A DNA stretch of 64,000 bases from Thermaerobacillus caldiproteolyticus. GTDB taxonomy: Bacteria > Bacillota > Bacilli > Bacillales > Anoxybacillaceae. The translations under genes were made by a program, and so were the position numbers. This document shows, one piece after another, positions 50,767 through 60,806 of this stretch (positions within the stretch are counted from its first letter, which is position 1; each line of letters starts with the position of its first letter). The DNA lies in the NCBI RefSeq assembly GCF_013761245.1, contig NZ_JACDUT010000001.1, positions 248,001 through 312,000 of the forward strand, written 5' to 3'. A model generated the notes under the pieces. That model was not told where the DNA came from, did no database searches, and worked only from the letters and a program-made list of their open reading frames with translations.

Positions 50767-52218
50767 ATGATCGAAGTAGATTGGAAACCAGACAAATCAT
50801 CTCCAATCCCCCTCTATATCCAGATCAAAGAATATATAAAAGAAAAGATTGAAACAGGAGAATGGACTGTAGGGATGAAAATCCCTCCCCAACGCACATT
50901 GGCCCAAGCATGGGGAGTGAACCGCAGCACGGTCGTTGCGGCTTTGGAAGAATTGACCGCAGAGGGATTGCTCGAAGGAAAAAGCGGAAGCGGGACGAAA
51001 GTGATTAACAATACATGGTCCTTGATGACTTCTACCCCTCCCCCGGACTGGAACTCCTATGTGCAAGCGGGGAGCCATTACCCCAATTTGCCTACGATAC
51101 AGGAAATCAACAAAGCAGAGTTTGATCCAGCTATCATCCGGTTGGGAACGGGAGAGCTTTCTCCTGATTTATTTCCACGCAAGATGATGAAACAAGTATT
51201 TAAGCGGTTGCCGGACCGCATTGATTCACTTGGCTACGAAGAACCGAAAGGGCTGCTTTTTCTTAGAGAACAGCTTAGTGGATATTTGAAAACCATCGGG
51301 ATTGAGGCTTCCCCTTCTTCCATTTTGATTGTGTCAGGAGCTTTGCAAGCATTGCAATTGATTTCATTAGGTCTCTTGCAGCGGGGGGCTACGATTTTTC
51401 TGGAAAAACCATCGTATCTGTATTCCCTGCATGTGTTTCAATCTGCCGGGATGCGATTATTCGGACTTCCTTTAGATGAAGATGGAGTTCAAATAAAAAC
51501 GATTACGGAACAAAAAAAGCGGCAAAATGCTTCGTTACTTTATACGATTCCGTCCTTCCATAATCCAACGGGAATCTTGATGTCCGAAGAAAGACGGAGA
51601 GAACTGATTGATGTATGCGAACAAGAGCAACTGCCGATTATTGAAGATGACGTATACCGGGAACTCTGGCTCGATTCACCGCCTCCTCCACCTTTAAAAG
51701 CCATCGATAAAAATGGGCTTGTTCTATACCTGGGAAGCATGTCGAAAACATTGAGTCTAGGTTTGAGAATCGGCTGGGTAGTCGGACCGAAGCCTGTCAT
51801 TGAACGATTGGCGGATATTAAAATGCAAACCGATTACGGATCCAGTTCCTTGTCTCAGTGGACTGTTGCGGAATGGCTATCAATTGGGTTCTATCATCAA
51901 CATTTAGAAGAGGTCAGAAAGGAATTGAAGATTCGCAGAGAGATCATGATCGATTCATTGCAGAGGTATTTTTCCGACATTGCGACCTGGTCTGTTCCCA
52001 AGGGCGGTTTTTATATATGGCTACGCTTATTACCTTCACTCTCCATAAAGGAACTTTTTGAAAAAGCATTAGAGCGAGGAATTCTATTGAACCCGGGAAA
52101 TGTCTATGATCAACATGCGACCCAGTACCTTCGTCTTTCTTATTCCTATGCTTCTTTAGCTGACTTGGAAAAAGGAATCTTTCGTCTTTCAGAAGTGATT
52201 CGACAGCTAATCTCATAA
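50767..52218 (+). CDS. MocR-type PLP-dependent transcriptional regulator
   Basis: 483 residues: N-terminal GntR winged helix (PLYIQIKEYIKEKIETGEW, QRTLAQAWGVNRSTVVAALEEL, 15-75) joined by a linker to a class I aminotransferase-like domain (110-480) with the PLP lysine in LYLGSMSKTLSLGLRIGW (about 325) and the aspartate in IIEDDVYREL. Such regulators (PdxR, GabR, EhuR/EnuR types) sense amines via PLP. Likely regulates lysE and phzF. Confidence 0.93.
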   Translation: MIEVDWKPDKSSPIPLYIQIKEYIKEKIETGEWTVGMKIPPQRTLAQAWGVNRSTVVAALEELTAEGLLEGKSGSGTKVINNTWSLMTSTPPPDWNSYVQAGSHYPNLPTIQEINKAEFDPAIIRLGTGELSPDLFPRKMMKQVFKRLPDRIDSLGYEEPKGLLFLREQLSGYLKTIGIEASPSSILIVSGALQALQLISLGLLQRGATIFLEKPSYLYSLHVFQSAGMRLFGLPLDEDGVQIKTITEQKKRQNASLLYTIPSFHNPTGILMSEERRRELIDVCEQEQLPIIEDDVYRELWLDSPPPPPLKAIDKNGLVLYLGSMSKTLSLGLRIGWVVGPKPVIERLADIKMQTDYGSSSLSQWTVAEWLSIGFYHQHLEEVRKELKIRREIMIDSLQRYFSDIATWSVPKGGFYIWLRLLPSLSIKELFEKALERGILLNPGNVYDQHATQYLRLSYSYASLADLEKGIFRLSEVIRQLIS

Positions 52219-52249
52219 CCCTTTATCTCATTAGTTAACTATTTGTCTT

Positions 52250-52276
52250 CAGCTTGTCGACAAAGCCGACAAGCTG
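52250..52276. terminator. Hairpin after the mocR gene
   Basis: CAGCTTGTCG/CGACAAGCTG perfect 10-bp stem with a 7-base loop, 30 bases after the mocR stop. No T run, so weak as a terminator. Confidence 0.4.
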
Positions 52277-52314
52277 ATCTGCCAACAATAACTATTGGAG
52301 GGGCTGATACTATA

Positions 52315-52600
52315 TTAGTTGACTACTTCAAATAAAACATTTCCAAAGTTTCCGCCAGGAAGGATAAATCTAAAATGGCCATCGCTAGGTACAGACATAT
52401 ACCAAAGTGGTTCAGAGCTGGAACGACTTACATAAGTGGTTCTACACCAAGAATTAGCAGCTGTCCATAATACAATTTATGCTTGTGTAGCTCCTAAGTT
52501 AAGTTCGGTGTAATTTTAATTCGTTTTCCAGCGGCATTACTTAAATAAACGTCATAAACAACCCCATAGTTCCCTAATAACTATCCTGAAAATTCATCAT
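52315..52600 (-). pseudogene. Decayed ORF of unknown family
   Basis: Minus-strand fragments LGNYGVVYDVYLSNAAGKRI and, after a frameshift and a stop, WYMSVPSDGHFRFILPGGNF ending at a TAA at 52315-52317. They read like one protein broken by at least one frameshift and two stops. I do not recognise the family. The following 52600-52895 holds nothing I can identify. Confidence 0.4.
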
Positions 52601-52895
52601 CCTTCTGATGGTGCTGCATAGATGCGGCAGGATGTCTCCCATGAAAAAAACTTTTTCTATAATCTGTGGAATCGCAAAATACAGCATAGGCGGTTAACAG
52701 ATAAGTCAGTTAAAGAGTAAAAAGAAAATATTTCGTAAAAGCTGTTTGGATCATTTCTAGAACTCTATCGTTTTGGTTGGCTAATGATATGTCCTATTTT
52801 ATGTGAAACGTTCAACCAAGCGATGTGCGTCTAAGAGTTTATGATCCAAAATTCCAGCTGTTTTGGTGTATTTGAATTTGTGTGTGGTACTAGTG

Positions 52896-53180
52896 TAAAT
52901 GAATTTAGCCTCATACTTACTAAAATCCGAGAAAAGATGTCGTCGATGAAACCCAATTGAACATGGAGTTGGAACAAGTCAAAATACATTGACGTATTGG
53001 ATGAACGGGAAAAAGAAGTGATGATTAGCCGGTTCAGGTTGGATTTGCAGAGAGAAACACATATCGGGAAATCGCCAAAGAGCTGGGCATATTAGGAATC
53101 TATGTATCATGCATTGAAAAGCGGGCAATTATAAAAATGTTTCATACTTTTTGCCGAATGAAACAGAGAAGCAGCCATAG
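52896..53180 (+). pseudogene. Decayed copy of the sigK 3' end
   Basis: Long near-identical stretches to the intact sigK from about codon 142 onward: AATTGAACATGGAG, TGGATGAACG, GAAAAAGAAGTGAT, AGCCGGTT, GGGAAATCGC, GCATTGAAAAGCGGGC, AAAATGTTTCAT. Several deletions break the frame (for example two bases lost at the AAAAATATATTGAT site and at the CGGGAAAAAACA site), and it ends near a TAG at 53178. Same strand as sigK, 5.6 kb away. Confidence 0.9.
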
Positions 53181-53234
53181 CGTCATCAAGCCCCTTGAGA
53201 TCACGCATAATTGCTTGATTTCAAGGGGCTTCTA

Positions 53235-55370
53235 TTAGTTCTGCCAATCCACTATAATTTTTCCGGTTGTATTCGTTGGTGTCGTATAAACATGATTTGA
53301 ACCACTTTCCCAAGTGACATTACCTTGGCTGTCTTTTTTAATAAACTTAAACTCAATTGTCTTTCCTTCTGGGACACTGACATCTATATACCATGTAGGA
53401 TAGGAGTAAACCACTTGATTGAACATTGGACCGATTGCCTTACTAGTGTCCCAGTTGCCGAGCTCATATACGTTGCCAACAATGTATATATTTTGCCCTA
53501 GATTGGTAGTCGCGTTATTAACAACAAACCGCACTGACACTTGATCATTTGTTAGTACTTCAAAGTTATCATAAGCCGCACTCGTTTGACCGCTTGATGA
53601 TTGGACGGTAATATTATATTTTCCTGGTGACACATTTGGTACAGCCACAACGATTTGATTGTTAGACCAAGACACAACATTGGCAGCTGTCGTTCCGAAC
53701 TTCACAGTGCCCGTATTTGTTCCGAATCCTTCGCCATCAATGGTTACTTGATGACCGACTTGCCCCATCATCGGTCCAACATGACCAATAATTGGCGTGC
53801 TTTCTGTTGCACTGTATGCCCATACACCGACTTCCCCCGGTCCTAAGTCAAATGCATTAACTGATCCATTTGAACCGACTTGAATTGTATTTCCGTCTAA
53901 AAGACCGCCAAGCTGATCCGTATATGTTCCTGCTGGTAAAGCTGTAAATAAGCCAGTAATCGAGTAATTACTGCTTGAACTACGATTAACGGCAACTAAC
54001 ACAACATCTTTGCCAAACTGTCGCTCATACACATACACATCGCCATTGATCCAACGCTGTTCCGTATCACCATAAGCTAACGCCGGATTGTTTCGTCGGA
54101 GAGAAGATAGTTTTTGAATCACTTGATACGCGCGAGTATTTTTATTGAATGAACTCATCATCTTACGATTGTTTGGATCGCCGTTACCGGTCATGTATTG
54201 CTCTGTACCATAGTAAATATTCGGTACGCCACGGGATGTCAATAATACAGCAAGTGCCATATCCACCTTGCGCGGATCTCCTCCGTCAATCATAAACCGA
54301 TCCATATCATGGTTGTCTATGAATGTTACTTGATCGAGAACCTCGTCATATGCTGATGCCGTATCTTGAATCATTTGATTAAAGCCATGCCAATTATCGC
54401 TGTTATTGCGCAATACTTGACGAAGCTTTTGTCCGAAACGAAAATCGAGCAAACTCATTCCACTTTCATTGGCAAAGTAATGATTGTTCGCGTCCACTTC
54501 ATTTTCTGACAAAAACCACTCCCCAAACGTAAAGACAGGACGATAGTTATCAATCTCATCCATCAGAGATTTTTGCCATCCAAACGGCATGTGCTTCACC
54601 GCATCCATACGGATACCATCAATCCCCATATCTATCCACATTTTTACTGCATCTTTTAAATACCTATCAATAACAGGGTTCTGATGGTTAAGGTCCGCCA
54701 AGTCAAACAGATTTCGATAAATCCCATCCTCTAAGCTGGAAAACGTTGTTCCACCGTTATGGTGAAAATACATGTTGGCATCATTTGTGTAACCGCCAAG
54801 CAATGTCCCATTATCGTACAGTCGTCCGTTTTCCATATAAGAAGGATTCGTTTCTGAAGCAGGAGAAGTATGGTTGGGGGCAAAGTCAATAATTACCTTT
54901 ATTCCTTTTGCATGTGCGGCATCAACTAAACGTTGGAAATCACTGAGGGTACCAAAAAACGGGTTTGGCTTTTTGAAATCGCGCGCCCAATAACCATGAT
55001 AGGATGTGGAACCGCTTGCATCATTCATCACAGAAAATACATTTTCTACAGGCTGAGAAATCCATATCGCTGTCACACCCATATCTGTTAAATACCCATC
55101 GTTAATTTTATTGATGATGCCTTGCCAATCTCCACCGCAATACTTGCGTAAATTCGTACATCCTGAGCTAAATAATGCTCCACTCGGATTATTGGATGTA
55201 TTTCCATCCACAAATCGATCCACTACAATTTGATAGACAACATCTGATGTAAAGTTTACCTTATTAAGATTTCCAGCTGCTTCAACGGTGACTTTCTGCG
55301 TATCAGATACTATAAAAATTGCACTAAATACAAATGACATGCTCAAGACTAGCGAAAGCCATCTTCTCAT
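53235..55370 (-). CDS. cgt: Cyclomaltodextrin glucanotransferase (secreted)
   Basis: 711 residues with a signal peptide (about 1-32, cleaved near VEAAGN). Domains A/B of glycoside hydrolase family 13: APNHTSP, nucleophile in [14 protein letters not shown] (about 258), acid/base in FTFGEWFL (about 287), [10 protein letters not shown] (about 355). Then domain C, an IPT/TIG domain D ([20 protein letters not shown]) and a CBM20 starch-binding domain E ([11 protein letters not shown]...[10 protein letters not shown]). Phe in [10 protein letters not shown] occupies the central subsite, as in CGTases. Makes cyclodextrins from starch outside the cell. SD GAAGGAGG. Confidence 0.93.
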   Translation of the reverse strand: MRRWLSLVLSMSFVFSAIFIVSDTQKVTVEAAGNLNKVNFTSDVVYQIVVDRFVDGNTSNNPSGALFSSGCTNLRKYCGGDWQGIINKINDGYLTDMGVTAIWISQPVENVFSVMNDASGSTSYHGYWARDFKKPNPFFGTLSDFQRLVDAAHAKGIKVIIDFAPNHTSPASETNPSYMENGRLYDNGTLLGGYTNDANMYFHHNGGTTFSSLEDGIYRNLFDLADLNHQNPVIDRYLKDAVKMWIDMGIDGIRMDAVKHMPFGWQKSLMDEIDNYRPVFTFGEWFLSENEVDANNHYFANESGMSLLDFRFGQKLRQVLRNNSDNWHGFNQMIQDTASAYDEVLDQVTFIDNHDMDRFMIDGGDPRKVDMALAVLLTSRGVPNIYYGTEQYMTGNGDPNNRKMMSSFNKNTRAYQVIQKLSSLRRNNPALAYGDTEQRWINGDVYVYERQFGKDVVLVAVNRSSSSNYSITGLFTALPAGTYTDQLGGLLDGNTIQVGSNGSVNAFDLGPGEVGVWAYSATESTPIIGHVGPMMGQVGHQVTIDGEGFGTNTGTVKFGTTAANVVSWSNNQIVVAVPNVSPGKYNITVQSSSGQTSAAYDNFEVLTNDQVSVRFVVNNATTNLGQNIYIVGNVYELGNWDTSKAIGPMFNQVVYSYPTWYIDVSVPEGKTIEFKFIKKDSQGNVTWESGSNHVYTTPTNTTGKIIVDWQN

Positions 55371-55442
55371 TCAGTTATCCTCCTTCAATAATAGGTCTTA
55401 AAGTTGTATAGTGCTAAGAATAACCCTCACCTCCTGCATATA

Positions 55443-55478
55443 AAAAACCCCGTCATATCCTAAAGATACGCCGGGGTT
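55443..55478 (-). terminator. Intrinsic terminator inside the cgt leader
   Basis: AACCCCG/CGGGGTT stem with an inner TATC/GATA helix and six T on the minus strand, located after the cgt promoter and about 75 bases before the cgt start. Likely attenuates cgt transcription. Confidence 0.8.
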
Positions 55479-55545
55479 GTGTTTCCATCCGAACAATGAA
55501 AACAAGCATTGCCCTCAAATTGTCACCAATAATATCTTTATTTTT

Positions 55546-55574
55546 ATAATATTCAGTATATTACTCAGTGTCAA
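55546..55574 (-). promoter_or_regulatory. Sigma-A promoter of cgt
   Basis: Perfect TTGACA, 17-base spacer, TATTAT. Predicted leader is about 170 bases. Confidence 0.75.
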
Positions 55575-55601
55575 GGCATCAATCTATAAATTTCAATAAG
55601 A

Positions 55602-55639
55602 AAAAGAGAGAATCTCGATTATTTGCGATTCCCTCTTTT
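55602..55639 (-). terminator. Terminator after the micro-ORF operon
   Basis: AGAGGGAATC/GATTCTCTCT stem with one G-T pair, followed by TTTTTCTT on the minus strand. Confidence 0.82.
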
Positions 55640-55647
55640 ATGCAAAA

Positions 55648-55731
55648 TTATTTAGCTTCTACACTGACTTCTGCGCTGATAATTAACGCAATTGACACTG
55701 TAATTACAATCCCCATTACTATGGCGAACAT
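55648..55731 (-). CDS. 27-residue hydrophobic membrane peptide
   Basis: MFAIVMGIVITVSIALIISA followed by EVSVEAK: a single membrane helix with a short acidic tail. Strong SD GGGGAGG. Last ORF before a terminator. No family recognised; it could be a small membrane peptide or toxin-like peptide (inference). Confidence 0.55.
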   Translation of the reverse strand: MFAIVMGIVITVSIALIISAEVSVEAK

Positions 55732-55762
55732 CCCTTGTTCCTCCCCTTAGCGTTCTTTGTTT

Positions 55763-55852
55763 TTATTTTATACGAAGAGGCAGCAAGTTTCGTAGCAAGG
55801 TTTTGAACAATTTATGAAATTCAATGGTCAATAGTAAAACTCGCAGCATCAT
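55763..55852 (-). CDS. 29-residue amphipathic peptide
   Basis: MMLRVLLLTIEFHKLFKTLL then RNLLPLRIK, basic and amphipathic. GGGAG is 7 bases before the first ATG. Weak evidence on its own; it gains support from lying evenly spaced between other short ORFs. Confidence 0.35.
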   Translation of the reverse strand: MMLRVLLLTIEFHKLFKTLLRNLLPLRIK

Positions 55853-55869
55853 TGGCATTCTCCCATCGG

Positions 55870-55929
55870 TTAGGTGGAATCTCCCGTCCCCCATAGCCAC
55901 ATTATCATTCGATTTTTCACTGTCATCAT
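55870..55929 (-). CDS. 19-residue peptide ORF after yrzI
   Basis: MMTVKNRMIMWLWGTGDST, preceded at 8 bases by a perfect AAGGAGG. Begins 18 bases after the yrzI stop. May be a real micro-ORF or the frameshifted relic of a YrzI paralogue. Confidence 0.4.
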   Translation of the reverse strand: MMTVKNRMIMWLWGTGDST

Positions 55930-55947
55930 TGAAAAAACCTCCTTGCA

Positions 55948-56091
55948 TTAAAATAGTTTGTGCATCGAACATTTACGGTCCATAATTTCTTCTTCAATTT
56001 GTTTAACAAGGCGTTCATGTTCGATTTCTTCCCTTGTCTTCTTTCTCCATTGAATGGTTACGGTAATAAAAAACAAGTTAATCGTCATCAT
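55948..56091 (-). CDS. yrzI: YrzI family small protein
   Basis: 47 residues, MMTINLFFITVTIQWRKKTR then an acidic-basic helix ending in CSMHKLF. It fits the small Bacillus YrzI family (short hydrophobic start, TVTI motif, charged helix). Function unknown. Strong SD AAGGAGGTG. No promoter of its own: tandem terminators lie directly upstream. In B. subtilis yrzI lies near yrhC as here. Confidence 0.8.
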   Translation of the reverse strand: MMTINLFFITVTIQWRKKTREEIEHERLVKQIEEEIMDRKCSMHKLF

Positions 56092-56106
56092 TTTTCACCT
56101 CCTTCA

Positions 56107-56143
56107 GTAAAAAAGCCGCAGTGAGAGCATCTCCTGCGGCTTT
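56107..56143 (-). terminator. Terminator 2 upstream of yrzI
   Basis: AAAGCCGCAG/CTGCGGCTTT stem, then TTTT on the minus strand; the yrzI SD begins 5 bases after the T run. Confidence 0.85.
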
Positions 56144-56149
56144 GGACAC

Positions 56150-56190
56150 AAAAAAGCCACAGGAAGATGAACTATTCTCCCTGCGGCGTT
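56150..56190 (-). terminator. Terminator 1 after the 36-residue ORF
   Basis: GCCGCAGGGAGA/TCTTCCTGTGGC stem (two mismatches) with six T on the minus strand. Confidence 0.75.
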
Positions 56191-56192
56191 AT

Positions 56193-56303
56193 CTACATAT
56201 TACAGAACATTATCTCTATAACACGATCAGAAGGTCGAATAGTTCTTATACGTTCACTTGTATCGTTATCTACACTTTTCATCATTGCTGTTAAGATAGT
56301 CAT
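56193..56303 (-). CDS. 36-residue ORF, possible leader peptide
   Basis: MTILTAMMKSVDNDTSERIR then TIRPSDRVIEIMFCNM. Excellent SD GGAAGGAGG and a strong sigma-A promoter at 56342-56370. Followed at once by two terminators. No family recognised. Confidence 0.5.
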   Translation of the reverse strand: MTILTAMMKSVDNDTSERIRTIRPSDRVIEIMFCNM

Positions 56304-56341
56304 TGTTTTCGACCTCCTTCCGAAATCATGTTACAGAGGTA

Positions 56342-56370
56342 ATTATATCCAAATGAAATGTATTTGTAAA
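56342..56370 (-). promoter_or_regulatory. Sigma-A promoter of the 36-residue ORF/yrzI unit
   Basis: TTTACA, 17 bases, perfect TATAAT. Confidence 0.75.
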
Positions 56371-56392
56371 CATCTTTTCTGTAAAAATAAAT

Positions 56393-56428
56393 CAAAAAAC
56401 CTATCCTTTCGATATGAAAGGATAGGTT
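56393..56428 (-). terminator. Terminator after yrhC
   Basis: AACCTATCCTTTC/GAAAGGATAGGTT stem and six T on the minus strand. Confidence 0.9.
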
Positions 56429-56655
56429 CATTGCTCAAACTCCCGCAGTAAGCGAATATATTTGATTGCTTTTTGGTAAAAGAAAAAAGATCCGGTTAAC
56501 AAGATCATAATAACGCCGATTAAATACGGTTTCTTTTCTGGTGTAATCGGAAGAAGCGTCCCGATATACAAAAAGACGCTTAATGCGACTAACACCCCTG
56601 CATACATTTTATAGTCCGCTGCTTTTTCTTTCCATTGCTTTTGTTGGTAATCCAT
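56428..56655 (-). CDS. yrhC: YrhC family membrane protein
   Basis: 75 residues with two membrane helices (about 18-34 and 44-60), MDYQQKQWKEKAADYKMYAG at the start. Matches YrhC, last gene of the yrrT-mtnN-mccAB-yrhC operon in Bacillus. Function unknown. ATG 56655 follows GCGGGGG. Confidence 0.85.
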   Translation of the reverse strand: MDYQQKQWKEKAADYKMYAGVLVALSVFLYIGTLLPITPEKKPYLIGVIMILLTGSFFFYQKAIKYIRLLREFEQ

Positions 56656-56728
56656 CGTATCCCCCGCTTTCCACTTTAAATGTAGCATATATATGAAAAA
56701 AATGGGGGATGTAATTTTAACCAAGTTT

Positions 56729-58788
<2,060 letters not shown>

Positions 58789-58822
58789 GATGTCACTCCG
58801 TTCTTTCGTTCATGTACATGGC

Positions 58823-58847
58823 AAGAGGAAGGGATTCCCTTCCTCTT
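58823..58847. promoter_or_regulatory. Palindrome between mtnN and mccA
   Basis: AAGAGGAAGGGA and its exact complement around one central base. No T run on the minus strand; more likely an mRNA-processing or stabilising hairpin than a terminator. Confidence 0.4.
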
Positions 58848-58851
58848 TTGA

Positions 58852-59550
58852 TTAGCCCTGTAACGCTGTTAACATTGATAGTACTAAATTAGAGGAATGG
58901 AGGGCAGCTGTGTGCAAAAATTGTTCAAACGAAACATTCGATTCTTTTCCGGCAATGTCAGACAACGCACGGATGATGACAAATGGAACCGCAAACTGTG
59001 TACACACTTGGGCAATCGCTGCTGCTTCCATTTCAACGGCGTATAAATCTAGAAATTTACTGCGAACAAACTCGACGCGCGATGGGTCGTTCATAAACGA
59101 ATCGCCTGTCGCAATTAATCCTTTGACCACTTGAACGTCGGTGAGGTGTTGAGCACTTTGTTCCGCGATTTTCACCAATGTTTCATCCGCTTTGTAACGC
59201 GCAGGCATTCCCGGCACTTGACCGTATTCGTAGCCAAAGGCAGTCACATCAACATCATGATGCACCACTTCACTTGAAATGACAATATCTCCTACGTTAA
59301 GTGCTGCGGAGAATCCACCTGCGGAACCTGTGTTAATGACATATTGCGGTTGAAAGCGGTCAAGCAAAATCGCCGTCGCCATTGCTGCATTGACTTTACC
59401 GATTCCTGACTTTAATAACACCACATCTGCTCCGTGAATGCGGCCTGTCGAAAATTCGCAATTGGCAATCGTCGTTTCCGTTCGGTCTTCCATTTTTTCG
59501 CGTAAAATTGTTACCTCTTCTTCCATTGCACCAATGATTGCTATTTTCAA
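58852..59550 (-). CDS. mtnN: 5'-methylthioadenosine/S-adenosylhomocysteine nucleosidase
   Basis: 232 residues. Purine-nucleosidase sequence: [11 protein letters not shown] at the start, [21 protein letters not shown] (about 170) and [11 protein letters not shown] (about 193, catalytic Asp). Removes adenine from MTA and SAH, giving S-ribosylhomocysteine. TTG start behind AGAGGGAG. Confidence 0.96.
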   Translation of the reverse strand: MKIAIIGAMEEEVTILREKMEDRTETTIANCEFSTGRIHGADVVLLKSGIGKVNAAMATAILLDRFQPQYVINTGSAGGFSAALNVGDIVISSEVVHHDVDVTAFGYEYGQVPGMPARYKADETLVKIAEQSAQHLTDVQVVKGLIATGDSFMNDPSRVEFVRSKFLDLYAVEMEAAAIAQVCTQFAVPFVIIRALSDIAGKESNVSFEQFLHTAALHSSNLVLSMLTALQG

Positions 59551-59569
59551 TTCTGTCTCCCTCTTTCTC

Positions 59570-60211
59570 TTACTGTTTTATTGCCTCCATCACCCATACA
59601 AACGCGTTATGTTGCGCAAATGTAACGGTAAATCCGTTCGTTTCAAATAGATTGGTGAGTACATCGAGCGTCGTGTAATACTCGCGCTGCAAATCGTCCG
59701 CTAAATTATGAAAGCCACGCTTCTTTGCTTCCTCAATCGCACGCTCAAATGCTTGCCGATCGCGAAATGCCGTATCGGCAAACACTATTTTACCACCTTT
59801 CGCTAATAGCTTTCCATAGTTGGCAATGGCTTCTCTTTTTTCTTCATCGGTTAAGTGATGGAAGGCATAGGTGCTAACAATCGTATCGATCGGTTCTTGT
59901 GGAAGAGGGAATTGTAAAAAATCACCATCCTCAATAGATACATGCTCGCCTAACTTTTCGTATGCTTTTTTGCGCATCGGCCCGGACGGTTCAATTCCAT
60001 ATACTTTTTTGCCTTGTTCGAGCAATTTTTTCGTTAAGTTTCCCGTCCCAACGCCAAATTCTAGGACTACCTTTCCGGCCTTAGTTGCTACTGTATTTAA
60101 AATTTCTTCGTAATTAGCAAACACTTCTCGATACTCTTGATCATATCCTTCTACAGATTGATCATAGGAATCTGCCCATGCTTCAAACAAATCAAGAAAC
60201 TCTCTACCCAT
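59570..60211 (-). CDS. yrrT: SAM-dependent methyltransferase YrrT
   Basis: 213 residues, [20 protein letters not shown]..., class I methyltransferase with [16 protein letters not shown] (about 45-60) and [13 protein letters not shown]. First gene of the yrrT-mtnN-mccAB-yrhC operon. Natural substrate unknown. ATG 60211 follows GTGGAG by 9 bases. Confidence 0.93.
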   Translation of the reverse strand: MGREFLDLFEAWADSYDQSVEGYDQEYREVFANYEEILNTVATKAGKVVLEFGVGTGNLTKKLLEQGKKVYGIEPSGPMRKKAYEKLGEHVSIEDGDFLQFPLPQEPIDTIVSTYAFHHLTDEEKREAIANYGKLLAKGGKIVFADTAFRDRQAFERAIEEAKKRGFHNLADDLQREYYTTLDVLTNLFETNGFTVTFAQHNAFVWVMEAIKQ

Positions 60212-60232
60212 GATGTCACACTCCACATTTTT

Positions 60233-60250
60233 ATAATTCCTATAAGTATA
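60233..60250 (-). promoter_or_regulatory. Possible promoter/CymR-like site of the yrrT operon
   Basis: A TATACT -10 (60245-60250) is followed by AGGAATTAT (60233-60241). CymR represses this operon in B. subtilis at AT-rich sites that include a GGAATT core. No clear -35. Weak. Confidence 0.3.
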
Positions 60251-60378
60251 CTATGAATTTACAAGATAATCTGTTCTCAATGTATCATAAGTTTTCTTTT
60301 TCTTCAATCACTATCTCCGCATGATTGTAGAATATGCAGCGAAAATTTGTTACACTGAACGTGGAAAGGAGAATGATC

Positions 60379-60585
60379 ATGAATATTTCTTTCGATCTCA
60401 TTGAAGATAAAATCGAATTTTTTGAAGCGGATGATTTGCAAACATTAGAGAAAAAAATTAATGAACAAATTGAAAATAATAAGGCGATTTTATTGCACGT
60501 TCATCATGTGTCCCATCAAATGCATGTGGCGGAGAACGGACAGAGGTTTTATAGCGCCGTCGTCCATTTTAAGGCGAAAAAATAA
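60379..60585 (+). CDS. yrzA: YrzA family protein (DUF2536)
   Basis: 68 residues, MNISFDLIEDKIEFFEADDL..., ending SAVVHFKAKK. It matches the small YrzA/DUF2536 family next to yrrT in Bacillus. Function unknown. ATG 60379 with AAAGGAG 7 bases upstream. Confidence 0.85.
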   Translation: MNISFDLIEDKIEFFEADDLQTLEKKINEQIENNKAILLHVHHVSHQMHVAENGQRFYSAVVHFKAKK

Positions 60586-60622
60586 AGCGGATTTCTCGTC
60601 TGATGAGAAAATCCGCTTTTTT
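60584..60622 (+). terminator. Terminator after yrzA
   Basis: AAAGCGGATTTCTC and its near-complement with one bulge, followed by six T. Confidence 0.88.
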
Positions 60623-60626
60623 CCCG

Positions 60627-60800
60627 TAAGCAGGTGGTTACCACTTTCCTGCCTAGTTTCGGCTCTCTACTGTTTGAACCAACGTCTTTGCTGACATGCA
60701 CCGGATCATCTCAGGCGCAGCTAGTAATTCTTTCAGCGAAATGCACGTGTTCTTTACCGCGTCAGGAGATCCGTTTCGTGTTGTTTAGTTTCGATGTGTC
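60627..60800. repeat. Diverged intergenic repeat between yrzA and yrrS
   Basis: No gene. Read on the minus strand it holds GCATGTCAGCAAAGACGTTG followed by GTTCAAACAG, matching GCATGTCAGCGAAGAAGTTG then ATTCAAGCAG at 22610-22640. On the plus strand CAGCGAAATG and GTTCTTTACCGCG echo the ATGTTCTTC core. Also contains a GCAGG...CCTGC hairpin at 60629-60652. Confidence 0.55.
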
Positions 60801-60806
60801 AGCTTG

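Noticed and set aside
55763-55972. 69-residue minus-strand ORF overlapping yrzI's 3' end
   Set aside because: Its ATG has no SD and lies in yrzI; shorter ORFs in the region have proper SDs.
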